A model generated the notes under the pieces. It saw only the letters and a list, made by a program, of their open reading frames with translations, was not told the DNA's origin and ran no database searches. 55,590 bases of DNA, from positions 1 to 55,590 of the forward strand of contig WYAZ01000074.1 of assembly GCA_011526105.1 (NCBI GenBank), written 5' to 3'. Position 1 is the first letter of the stretch, and each line of letters begins with the position of its first letter. The DNA is from Deltaproteobacteria bacterium. GTDB taxonomy: Bacteria; Myxococcota; Kuafuiibacteriia; Kuafuiibacteriales; Kuafuiibacteriaceae. A program made the position numbers and the translations under genes. Positions 32,566 through 40,535 of this stretch are shown one piece after another.

Positions 32566-35217
32566 ATGCATGCTCTAAAGAGGCGAGGTCCGCTCGAAGC
32601 GCTGCTGCCCATTCTCGGGGTGCTGCTGCTCCCCTCCTGCCGCTCCAGCGAGGGCAGCGTCTCGCTCTTCTATCCGCCCGACTACCCCAAGGAAGCCGCG
32701 AAGCTGCTGGATGTGTTCGCGATCGATCGCGAGAACATCCCGATCGCCGCGGCCGAGATCAACTGCGAGTCCCTGTTGGCCAAGGCGGTGGACGGCGCCG
32801 CACCTGCGGGCGGTGAGGCCGTCGATGTGCCCCTGTCCCCGCCCTTCGAGGGCAAGACCATCGACAAGTTCCCCCGCGGAACACCGGTGCTCTTCGTGAC
32901 CGCGTACAACGAGAGCAGCGAGATCAAGAAGCCCATTCTGGTGGGCTGCTCCGAGGAGTTCGACTCCTCCGGCGGCGCGGATGTGGACATCAACCTGCAG
33001 ATCCTCATTCCAGTCGACACGCGGCTCCGGAAGGTCGCCGGCGATCTTCAAGTGGCCTCTGGCCAGGGGCAGCTGCCTCAGCCGCTCTGTGTTCTCGTCG
33101 ACGCCACCACGCCGGCCATGCGTGATCAGCGCTACGGCTTGCCAGGGGTCAGGGTTCGTTTTCAGCCTGATCCGTCCGTCACGCTCGAGGGGGGATCTTC
33201 CGGTCAGGCCGTCGAGGTCGTCACCGGGCCCAACGGACAGGGTTGTGTGTCTGCGTCCATGCCGGGGGAGCTCGGCGCCTTCGAGGTCGAGGCGCGTGCC
33301 GCCGAACTCTACGCCACGCGCGAAGAGAAGGAGGAGGACTCGGTCGCGGTCTTTCTGCTGAGCGCGATCGCGCCGGTCGACTTCAGCATCGAGCCCGTGC
33401 TCACCCCGGCCGCACCGGGCAAGCCCATCGAACTCGGCGCCGGAGACGTGGATGGAGACGGACGCACGGAGCTCGTGATCCTCACATGCGACGGTTCGGG
33501 GCCGGGGTGTGAGGTCGGCACCGCCGGGATCGCGCCGTTCGGCGCGGCGCACGTCTCCGTCATCTCGGACGCGTTGACGCCCGGCGGCCGCCGCGAGGTC
33601 TTCCGCGGGAATCTCGGGCGAGCGCCCAGCGGACTCGCGGTGGGCCGATTCAGCAGCGCTTCCCGGGACGATGTGGCGGTGCTCAACGGGCGCAGCGAGC
33701 GTTGCCTGAACCGGGCGGCCGGACCCTGCGAGAACAGCGAGCTGCGATTCCTCACCTGGCAGGGGGATGCGCTCGTCGATGAGAGTTCGCTCGCGCTGAC
33801 GGCGTCGAACGCGGTGGGCATCACCAGCATGGACGCGCTCGGCACGGGCGGGGTCCACAACGGCTTCCATAGCCTCGCAACCTCGGGTCAGGGGCGCAGG
33901 GAGAACCAGCAGCCCTGCAAGCTCAACGTCTGCCTCCCCTTCGACCCCTTCTGCGCGCATCCATCGTGTTTGAGTGAGAAGCCTTGTGACTGTTCGAGTG
34001 GCGCGTGTCTGTGTGGATCCGGCGAGGCCTGTTTCCAAGAAGAGGGTGGCAAGAACCTCTGCCGTCCGGTCAAGCGTTCGTGTGGAACGGAGGGCACAGC
34101 CTGCAGCACTCCTAGAGCCTGCGACTGCGTGGGCGCGTCCTGTTCATGCGCGGCGCAGAATGAGTACTGCTTCCGAGACGGAACCACGCCGCAGTGCCTC
34201 CCGTTCGAGAGCGCCTGCCGAGAACCGACCGAGTGTGGCTGCCCCGCCGGGGAGCTCTGCGAATGTCCTCCGGTCGGCGGCTGTGGAGCCGACGAGACCG
34301 TGGGCCTTTGCCTCGCTCGCGACAAGGAACTGGAGGTGGTGCGGCACTCGGGTGGGGCCACGGCCCAGCGCTTCCTGGTCAAGGAGGCCTGCACTCAGCC
34401 CGTCCTCACCTGTATCAAGGCCGGCACGGGGCGGCCCACGACCACCTGCACCTGTCTCGACAACCCCGCTCAGGGAGCCTGCTCTGCCCGCGACGACTGT
34501 GGTTGTGCGGTTCCCACGCGCATCACCCTCACGGGACGCGGCTCACTGACGCCCTACGGAATCGGCGCCGGGATCTTGAGAGACCGTGCGGTCAACGGCT
34601 ACGAGTTCGCAGTGGCGACGGCCGGTGGTCTCGACTTTGTAGCAAAGGGCTCCAACGACAGCTACCTCTGGGCGGATCGCCCCGTGGTGAATGCGCCGAT
34701 TCATGGCGTGGAGGCCATCGACCTCGACGGCGACGATGCAGACGATCTGGTGTGGTTCGCGAGGGAGCGCTGCGCCTCGGGTCCGAACCTTCAGACGCAG
34801 TGCCCGGTGGTCAACCAGGGCGCCACCGGGGCAAACGGTCAGGCGCCCAAGGGCTGCTTCGGCGTCTACCTCCGCTACATCGACCCGCTCAAGCGACGCT
34901 CGGATGTGCCGATCAGCGCCGCCCGTAGCTGCCGCCGGTTCCTGCTCGAGGACATCCCTTCCGATATGTGTACGGGGGACTTCAACGCGGATGGCAACGC
35001 CGATGTCGCGCTGACCTCCGCCGACTCCAGCCAGGTCCTCGTCTATCCGGGTGATGGCCGAGGCGGGATCCTGTTCCCTCCGCAGGTGGTGAGCATCCCG
35101 GTCCGGGGTGGCGTTCTGAGCTGCGCGGACCTCGACGACGACGGGCTCTCTGACCTCGCGGTGGGGTCGAAGGAGACTGGCGGAGTGGTCCTGATTCGGA
35201 GCCAGCGGGCGCGGTGA
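32566..35217 (+). CDS. Giant Cys-rich FG-GAP/VCBS lipoprotein B
   Basis: 883-aa predicted lipoprotein (signal ALLPILGVLLLPSC). It mirrors lipoprotein A: beta-rich N-terminal part, FG-GAP loops (DVDGDGRTELVILTC about 300, DLDGDDADDLVWFA about 720, DFNADGNADVALTSA about 803, DLDDDGLSDLAVGS about 857) and a Cys-rich module (about 440-590: PCDCSSGACLCGSGEAC, CDCVGASCSCAAQNEYC, CGCPAGELCECPP). The ATG at 32566 has GAGG 5 nt upstream; a GTG at 32560 would overlap the previous stop as GTGA and is also possible. Its own stop overlaps the SPOR gene. Probably displayed together with lipoprotein A. Confidence 0.85.
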   Translation: MHALKRRGPLEALLPILGVLLLPSCRSSEGSVSLFYPPDYPKEAAKLLDVFAIDRENIPIAAAEINCESLLAKAVDGAAPAGGEAVDVPLSPPFEGKTIDKFPRGTPVLFVTAYNESSEIKKPILVGCSEEFDSSGGADVDINLQILIPVDTRLRKVAGDLQVASGQGQLPQPLCVLVDATTPAMRDQRYGLPGVRVRFQPDPSVTLEGGSSGQAVEVVTGPNGQGCVSASMPGELGAFEVEARAAELYATREEKEEDSVAVFLLSAIAPVDFSIEPVLTPAAPGKPIELGAGDVDGDGRTELVILTCDGSGPGCEVGTAGIAPFGAAHVSVISDALTPGGRREVFRGNLGRAPSGLAVGRFSSASRDDVAVLNGRSERCLNRAAGPCENSELRFLTWQGDALVDESSLALTASNAVGITSMDALGTGGVHNGFHSLATSGQGRRENQQPCKLNVCLPFDPFCAHPSCLSEKPCDCSSGACLCGSGEACFQEEGGKNLCRPVKRSCGTEGTACSTPRACDCVGASCSCAAQNEYCFRDGTTPQCLPFESACREPTECGCPAGELCECPPVGGCGADETVGLCLARDKELEVVRHSGGATAQRFLVKEACTQPVLTCIKAGTGRPTTTCTCLDNPAQGACSARDDCGCAVPTRITLTGRGSLTPYGIGAGILRDRAVNGYEFAVATAGGLDFVAKGSNDSYLWADRPVVNAPIHGVEAIDLDGDDADDLVWFARERCASGPNLQTQCPVVNQGATGANGQAPKGCFGVYLRYIDPLKRRSDVPISAARSCRRFLLEDIPSDMCTGDFNADGNADVALTSADSSQVLVYPGDGRGGILFPPQVVSIPVRGGVLSCADLDDDGLSDLAVGSKETGGVVLIRSQRAR

Positions 35218-35825
35218 ACACCCCTTCGGACGATGCTTCTGCGGTGGCCTCTCGCCGCCGCTCACGCCGCGATTCGCGCGTGCGCTTCTCGATCTCCACC
35301 GGGCGCCTTCAGGTCGGAATCGGGGTGCTCGTCGCGAGCTGGGTCGTCGCGTACGGGCTCGGGCGCCAAGCGAGTGTGTCTGACACGAACGCGCCCCCTC
35401 CTGATCGACCGCTGAAGGTGCGGGCGGCTTCAACGTCGATGGGGTGGGAGGCGCCGTCACTGCCCAGCCCGCCCGCGCTGGTGGTCACTGCGGTGTCCGC
35501 AACCATCGCCGCTGGGCCGGCCGCAAAAGAGGCGCCCGTGAAGCCCGAGCCGCCGCCGGCGCTGACGTTTCGAGAGGTGGCGCCCGATGACGGCTTCGGG
35601 ATTCAGATCGGCGCCTATCCGCAGCGCGATGAAGCCGAAGCGGCGCTCCAGAGCCTCGCCGCTGAGATAGAAGGGCTCGACGCCTATCTCATCGCGGTGG
35701 AGATCCCTGGAAAAGGGACGTGGTACCGAGTGCGCCTCGGCCACTTTGACTCTCGCGCCGCGGCCGATCTGCGACGAAAGACACTCTCTGTGGCGGAGGG
35801 CGCTCTCTCTTTGCCTTACCGATAG
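35214..35825 (+). CDS. SPOR-domain membrane protein
   Basis: 203 aa: Arg/Ser-rich cytoplasmic N-terminus, one transmembrane helix (LQVGIGVLVASWVVAYGLG, about 31-49), Ala/Pro-rich periplasmic linker, and a C-terminal SPOR domain (FGIQIGAYPQRDEAEAALQS to GTWYRVRLGHFDSRAAADL). SPOR domains bind peptidoglycan stripped of stem peptides, typically at division septa. The GTG overlaps lipoprotein B (GTGA), which ties cell-wall targeting to the lipoprotein operon. Confidence 0.88.
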   Translation: MNTPSDDASAVASRRRSRRDSRVRFSISTGRLQVGIGVLVASWVVAYGLGRQASVSDTNAPPPDRPLKVRAASTSMGWEAPSLPSPPALVVTAVSATIAAGPAAKEAPVKPEPPPALTFREVAPDDGFGIQIGAYPQRDEAEAALQSLAAEIEGLDAYLIAVEIPGKGTWYRVRLGHFDSRAAADLRRKTLSVAEGALSLPYR

Positions 35826-35858
35826 CTCTTGCATCAATCGCGATAGGAGGCCTCGACA

Positions 35859-36233
35859 GTGGGACATCGACAAGACGTGCGCCGGGTAGAGAAGCCGTGG
35901 GGACACGAGCTCATCTGGGCGCACAACGAGCGGTACGTGGGCAAGGTGCTCTTCATCAAAGCCGGTGAGGCGCTCTCACTGCAGTACCATGAGAAGAAGG
36001 ATGAGACGGTGTTCGTCTTCTCGGGGAAGATGGTCTTCGAAGTCGGGGAGCGAGACGGACCACGTGAGGATCTGGTCCTCGGCCCTGGCGAGTCCTATCG
36101 AGTCACGCCGTACACCGTGCACCGGATGCGAGCCATCGAGGATACCCACGTCTTCGAGGCGAGCACTCCGGAGCTCGACGACGTCGTTCGGCTCGAGGAT
36201 CGCTACGGTCGCGAAGGTACCTCGAAGGCTTGA
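35859..36233 (+). CDS. Small cupin protein (mannose-6-phosphate isomerase-like)
   Basis: 124-aa single cupin domain. Motif 1 reads GEALSLQYHEKKDETVFVFSG, with Gln in place of the first His, as in the C-terminal cupin of ManC/type II phosphomannose isomerases (SLQ-x-H); motif 2 is PGESYRVTPYTVHRM. A sugar-phosphate or metal-binding role is likely, but this single-domain form cannot be assigned a reaction. A strong AGGAGG lies 8 nt before the GTG start. Convergent with the pnt operon end. Confidence 0.85.
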   Translation: MGHRQDVRRVEKPWGHELIWAHNERYVGKVLFIKAGEALSLQYHEKKDETVFVFSGKMVFEVGERDGPREDLVLGPGESYRVTPYTVHRMRAIEDTHVFEASTPELDDVVRLEDRYGREGTSKA

Positions 36234-36251
36234 GCTCAGTCGCGGCGGGGT

Positions 36252-36449
36252 CTACTTGCCGTCGAAGAGCTTCTTCAGCAGGTTGCCTTTGCCCATCTCT
36301 TTGCCCGCGGCGTCGAAGGTCATGTTCGTCTTCTTGTCGAAGCGACCGAGCCGCTTGAACTTCTCATCGTAGGCGATCGCCTGCTTCGGCTGGTCGTCGA
36401 TCTCTCCGACGGCCTTCCCCTTGCTGTTCATGACCTTGGTTCTTGCCAT
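36252..36449 (-). CDS. 65-aa basic protein at the end of the pnt operon
   Basis: Small soluble protein starting 3 nt after the pntB stop. It alternates short beta-like phrases: MNSKGKAVGEID, YDEKFKRLGRFDKKTN, TFDAAGKEMGKGN, then LLKKLFDGK. The pattern resembles small beta-flap repeat proteins (Y/F-D-x-G-x-x-x-G), but I cannot name a family with certainty. Conservation of its place after pntB would argue for a link with transhydrogenase; otherwise function unknown. Confidence 0.7.
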   Translation of the reverse strand: MARTKVMNSKGKAVGEIDDQPKQAIAYDEKFKRLGRFDKKTNMTFDAAGKEMGKGNLLKKLFDGK

Positions 36450-36452
36450 AGC

Positions 36453-37844
36453 TCAGAGCTCCTTGATTGCAGCGTTGAGGTCCAAGAGCGCCTTCTTCCC
36501 GTCCGCGAAGAACATCAGGGTGTTGTCGGCGGCGAAGAGGGGGTTGGGGATACCGGCAAAACCGGGCGAGAGGCTCCGCTTGATGACCACCACGGTGCGC
36601 GCTTTGTCGACGTCGAGGATGGGCATGCCGGCGATCGGGCTCTTTGGGTCCGTTCGTGCGACGGGGTTGACCACGTCGTTCGCACCGATGATCACCGCCA
36701 CGTCGACTTGAGCGAAGGTCGGGTTGATGTCGTCCATCTCCTTCATCTTGTCGTACGAGATCTCGGCCTCCGCCAGGAGCACGTTCATGTGGCCCGGCAT
36801 ACGACCGGCCACGGGGTGAATGGCGAACTCCACGGTGACTCCGCGGCCCTCCAAGAGGTCGCTGAGGTCGCGAACCGCGTGCTGGGCCTGCGAGACGGCG
36901 AGCCCATAGCCGGGCACGATGACCACGCGGTTGGCGCCGTCGAAGAGCATCGCGACTTCTTCCGCGGTGGTCGACTTGACCTTGCCGCCGTAGACTTCGT
37001 CGGCGGAAGCCGAACTCCCGGTGGTCATGGAGCCAAAGAGGACGTTCGTGAGGGAACGGTTCATGGCCTTGCACATGATCTTGGTGAGGATGATGCCGGA
37101 GGCGCCGACCAGCGCCCCGGTGATGATGAGCACGTTGTTCTGGAGCACGAACCCGGCCGCCGATGCGGCGATACCTGAGTAGGAGTTGAGCAGCGCGATG
37201 ACGACCGGCATGTCGGCGCCGCCGATGGGGATGACCAACAGGACGCCGAGCACCGCCGAGACCGCGACGAGGTACCAGTAACGGTCGGCTACGCCGGGCT
37301 CCATGCCGATCCAGACGCTCAGTCCGAGCGAGGCGGCGAGGAAGAGGGCGCTGGCGATCTGGCCCCCGGTGAACCCGCCGATGTTCGTGAGCTCCTGAAG
37401 CTTGGCGAAGGCGACGATGCTTCCGGTGAAGGTGACGGTGCCGATGATGCCGGTGGCCGTGGTGGCCACGAGGAATTCGATGGTCGCGTTCTCGGGGCCG
37501 GTGGCTCGCAGTTCGTAGAGCGCGGCGCCGGCGACGAGGGTGGAGGCGATGCCGCCGAAGCCATTGAAGACCGCCACGAGCTGCGGCATGGCGGTCATCT
37601 GAATCCTCACCGCGAGCACCGCCCCAATGAGGCTCCCGAGCACCATGCCGGCGAGGATGAGCTCGAAGCTGATCACGGCACGGTTGAGCAGCGTCGCAAC
37701 GACAGCGACGAGCATGCCGAGCGCACCGAGGAGGTTGCCGCGAACGGCGGTCCGAGGGTGGGTGAGTCCCTTGAGGCCGGTGACGAACAGTATTGCGGAC
37801 AGGAGATAGGCGAGGTTGATCAGGTTCTCTCTCATGGAACTCAC
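36453..37844 (-). CDS. pntB: NAD(P) transhydrogenase subunit beta
   Basis: Membrane and NADP(H)-binding subunit of the proton-translocating transhydrogenase that reduces NADP+ with NADH at the expense of proton-motive force. 463 aa: about eight or nine hydrophobic helices, then the dIII nucleotide domain with PGYGLAVSQAQHAVRDL, HPVAGRMPGHMNVLLAEA, GANDVVNPVAR and the C-terminal FADGKKALLDLN. A GTG at 37844 overlaps the pntAB stop (GTGA); an ATG three codons in is the alternative. Last pnt subunit of the set. Confidence 0.96.
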   Translation of the reverse strand: MSSMRENLINLAYLLSAILFVTGLKGLTHPRTAVRGNLLGALGMLVAVVATLLNRAVISFELILAGMVLGSLIGAVLAVRIQMTAMPQLVAVFNGFGGIASTLVAGAALYELRATGPENATIEFLVATTATGIIGTVTFTGSIVAFAKLQELTNIGGFTGGQIASALFLAASLGLSVWIGMEPGVADRYWYLVAVSAVLGVLLVIPIGGADMPVVIALLNSYSGIAASAAGFVLQNNVLIITGALVGASGIILTKIMCKAMNRSLTNVLFGSMTTGSSASADEVYGGKVKSTTAEEVAMLFDGANRVVIVPGYGLAVSQAQHAVRDLSDLLEGRGVTVEFAIHPVAGRMPGHMNVLLAEAEISYDKMKEMDDINPTFAQVDVAVIIGANDVVNPVARTDPKSPIAGMPILDVDKARTVVVIKRSLSPGFAGIPNPLFAADNTLMFFADGKKALLDLNAAIKEL

Positions 37845-38119
37845 CGCTTCTTGAACATGCTGAGCATGCGGTGGGTGACGAGGAAGCCCCCGACGACGTT
37901 GATGGTGGCGAAGGTGACTGCGGAGACCCCGAGCCAGGTCGCCAGGTCGCGGTCTGCGGCTCCGGCGGAGATCAGCGCCCCCGCCAAGGTGATGCCGGAG
38001 ATCGCGTTTGAGCCCGACATGAGCGGGGTATGGAGCGTGGGGGGGACCTTGGTGATGATCTCGAAGCCCACAAAGACGGCGAGCACGAAGATCGTGAGGC
38101 CCAGGACCAAGGCTTCCAT
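37841..38119 (-). CDS. pntAB: NAD(P) transhydrogenase subunit alpha 2
   Basis: 92-aa membrane part of the alpha subunit, with three hydrophobic helices (LVLGLTIFVLAVFVGFEII; ISGITLAGALISAGA; VSAVTFATINVVGGFLV) and the conserved HTPLMSGSNAISGI. Split alpha subunits (PntAA + PntAB + PntB) are common outside enterobacteria. Overlaps pntAA by one base and pntB by four. Confidence 0.95.
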   Translation of the reverse strand: MEALVLGLTIFVLAVFVGFEIITKVPPTLHTPLMSGSNAISGITLAGALISAGAADRDLATWLGVSAVTFATINVVGGFLVTHRMLSMFKKR

Positions 38120-39291
38120 CAGACGTTCTCCTTCTTGGGCTCGCTCTCGAGGCCGAGCAATGCTCGTAGGGTGGGGTGGACGACGTGCTTCTCGCGAGCG
38201 GCGAGGGTGCCCTTGGTGATCTCGTCCTCGAGGTCGAGCTGGATGCTGCCGTTCTTCACCAGGTGTTTCAGGAACGTGACCACGTTGTTGGCGTACATCT
38301 GGCTGGCGTGAAACGGCACCGTCGACGTGATGTTGCCCGGGCCCAAGATGGTCACGCCTTGGTGGTCGATCTCTTCGTCCAGCTTCGTGAGTTCGCAGTT
38401 GCCGCCGCGCTCGGCGGCGAGGTCGACGATGACCGAGCCGGGGGCCATCTTGTCGACCATGCTCCTGGTGATGAGCACGGGGGACGGCTTCCCTGGGATG
38501 GCGGCGGTGGTGACGATGACGTCGCTCGCTTTCACGACCTCGCCCATGAGCGCTCTCTGCTTCTCGTAGAACTCTTCTCCGAGCGCCTTTGCGTATCCGC
38601 CCTTGTCCTCGGCGCCTTGGGTCTCGAGATTGAACTCGACGAACTTGGCCCCGAGGCTCTGGATCTGCTCTTTCACCGCGGGCCGCACGTCGTAGGCGTG
38701 TACGACCGCACCCAGGCGCTTGGCGCTCGCGATGGCCTGCAGGCCGGCGACTCCGGCCCCGATGATGAAGACTCGGGCGGGCTGAACGGTGCCGGCGGCG
38801 GTCATGAACATCGGAAACATCTTGGGCAGGCGATTCGCGGCGACGAGCACCGCCTTGTACCCGGCGATCGTGGCCATGGAGGACAGGACGTCCATGCTTT
38901 GGGCGCGGGTGATGCGTGGGATGAGTTCGAGGGCAAAGAAGGTGGCACCGGTCTCGGCGATGGTCTGGGCGCGGTCGGGGTAGGAGAGCGGGTCGCCGAG
39001 TCCGATGAGGAACTGACCCTCGCGCAGCTGAGCAAGGTCGGCCTTGCCCTGCTCGGGGTTGGTCCCAAAGGTCCGGACGCAGCAGACGATCTCCGCGGCG
39101 AAGACTTGCGCGCGATCGACGAGCTTGGCCCCTTTGGCTTCGTATTCTGCATCGGGGTAGCCGGCGCTCGTCCCCGCGCCGCGCTCGACCACGAGCTCGA
39201 GACCGAGCTTGGTCAGGGCCGCGACGGACGCCGGGATCAGGCCGACGCGGCGCTCGTCCGGGAATCTCTCTTTGGGAACTGCAACCCTCAT
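38119..39291 (-). CDS. pntAA: NAD(P) transhydrogenase subunit alpha 1
   Basis: 390-aa NAD(H)-binding subunit related to alanine dehydrogenase. N-terminal MRVAVPKERFPDERRVGLIP; the Rossmann motif GAGVAGLQAIASAKRLGAVV (about 175-194) followed by the adenine-ribose Asp in YDVRP; and GSVIVDLAAERGGNCE. The ATG has a GGGAGG about 12 nt upstream. A -10-like TAGGGT about 30 nt before the ATG, with CTGTGA 17 nt upstream of it, could start the operon 53 nt after the FecCD permease gene. Confidence 0.96.
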   Translation of the reverse strand: MRVAVPKERFPDERRVGLIPASVAALTKLGLELVVERGAGTSAGYPDAEYEAKGAKLVDRAQVFAAEIVCCVRTFGTNPEQGKADLAQLREGQFLIGLGDPLSYPDRAQTIAETGATFFALELIPRITRAQSMDVLSSMATIAGYKAVLVAANRLPKMFPMFMTAAGTVQPARVFIIGAGVAGLQAIASAKRLGAVVHAYDVRPAVKEQIQSLGAKFVEFNLETQGAEDKGGYAKALGEEFYEKQRALMGEVVKASDVIVTTAAIPGKPSPVLITRSMVDKMAPGSVIVDLAAERGGNCELTKLDEEIDHQGVTILGPGNITSTVPFHASQMYANNVVTFLKHLVKNGSIQLDLEDEITKGTLAAREKHVVHPTLRALLGLESEPKKENV

Positions 39292-39344
39292 TCGATATCC
39301 GCCTCCCTCGCCCTGCGCGGGACCCTAGCACAAACAGAGGAGCG

Positions 39345-40409
39345 TCACAGGGGGCCGCCGCCGACCGCTCGGCGCCGCAGGAGAAGGAGGAAGAACGGCG
39401 CGCCCAGGAGGCCGGTGAGCACCCCCACCGGAACCTCCTCGGGGACGAAGAGGCTCCTCGCGGCAGTGTCCATGGTGACGAGGAGGAGGGCGCCGCCCAG
39501 GCTCGCGGCCGGGAGCAGGAAGCGCTGGTCCGGGCCAAAGAAGGGTCTGAGGGCGTGCGGCACGATGAGTCCCACGAAGCCGATCGCGCCCGCTACGGCG
39601 ACGGTGGTCGCGGTGATCAGCGCGGCGATGACGATGAGTGCGGCCTTCGTCCGCATGACGGAGAGCCCGAGGGACTGCGCCGCTTCATCGCCGAGGAGGA
39701 AGACCGTTTGTCTCGAGGCCGAGGCAAAGAGGAGGGCCGTCGATGGCAGCAGAACGAGCGAGACCATGAGAACTTGCGGCCAGCTCGCGTCCGCGAGTCC
39801 GCCGATCAGCCAGAAGAACACACCGCGGACCTGAGCCGCTTCGCGCGCGAAGAAGAGCAGAAACGCCGAGAGCGCGGTGGCAAACGAACTGAAGGCCACG
39901 CCGGCCAACAGGAGTCGCGGTCCGGGCAGGCTGCCCTCGACCTTGGCCGTCCGGTAGACGATCGCCACCGAGATCAGCGCCGCGATGAAGGCAAAGAGAG
40001 CCGTGGACCACGGGGCGGCAGGGCCACCGGGCGCGGCCCCGAGCATCGAGAGCGTGGCGCCCACCCCCGCGCCGGCCGACACGCCGAGGATGTAGGGGTC
40101 GGCGAGATCGTTCTGGAGGACACACTGCAGCGTGGCCCCGACCATGGCCAAGCCCCCGCCGACCAGGATCCCGAGCAGCACACGCGGCGCGCGGAGTTCG
40201 TAGACGATGCGCAGGTCGGCGCCGTCCACTCGGCCGATCAGCGCGGCCACCGCGCGGTGAATCGGCACGTCCGCCGCCCCCGAGCCCAAGGCGAAGAGGG
40301 CGCTCGCAGCCAGCAGCAGGGCGAGCAGCAGCAGCGCCCCCACCCGACCGGCCTTGGATGTCCTGAGCGCGCTGTACAAGAGGCTCCAGCCGCGCGGGAG
40401 GTCCCACAT
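39345..40409 (-). CDS. FecCD-family ABC permease (iron-siderophore/vitamin B12 type)
   Basis: 354-aa permease for an inner-membrane importer of siderophore-iron, haem or cobalamin. About ten hydrophobic helices; family motifs LRAPRVLLGILVGGGLAMVG, LADPYILGVSAGAGVGA (with the usual NPLAxP version reading NDLADP), GAIGFVGLIVPHALR and EVPVGVLTGLLGAPFFLLLL. The likely ATPase partner is on the other strand 1.6 kb away (42026). No substrate-binding protein gene is present in the window. The start is the ATG at 40409. Confidence 0.93.
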   Translation of the reverse strand: MWDLPRGWSLLYSALRTSKAGRVGALLLLALLLAASALFALGSGAADVPIHRAVAALIGRVDGADLRIVYELRAPRVLLGILVGGGLAMVGATLQCVLQNDLADPYILGVSAGAGVGATLSMLGAAPGGPAAPWSTALFAFIAALISVAIVYRTAKVEGSLPGPRLLLAGVAFSSFATALSAFLLFFAREAAQVRGVFFWLIGGLADASWPQVLMVSLVLLPSTALLFASASRQTVFLLGDEAAQSLGLSVMRTKAALIVIAALITATTVAVAGAIGFVGLIVPHALRPFFGPDQRFLLPAASLGGALLLVTMDTAARSLFVPEEVPVGVLTGLLGAPFFLLLLRRRAVGGGPL

Positions 40410-40499
40410 CCGGGTCCAACGACCGCGCGGGCTCGGTGTACCCCGTTCCGAGCGCCCGGTACACGCTTGGAGGGGTCCGGGTGGTCCCTGAGCTGGGCC

Positions 40500-40528
40500 T
40501 TTACCGAGCCGGGCCGCTCGCCTATCGT
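40500..40528 (+). promoter_or_regulatory. Predicted promoter of the PEGA-fecE-type operon
   Basis: TTTACC (40500-40505), 17 nt spacer, TATCGT (40523-40528), 7 nt before the GTG at 40536. It supports that start codon and a leaderless transcript. Nothing like a cobalamin riboswitch is seen in the 126-nt divergent region. Confidence 0.5.
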
Positions 40529-40535
40529 TTCCCGA

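Noticed and set aside
40410-40535. Possible cobalamin riboswitch before the FecCD-type permease
   Set aside because: The 126-nt divergent region is too short and shows no B12-box-like sequence; only promoter-like elements are seen.
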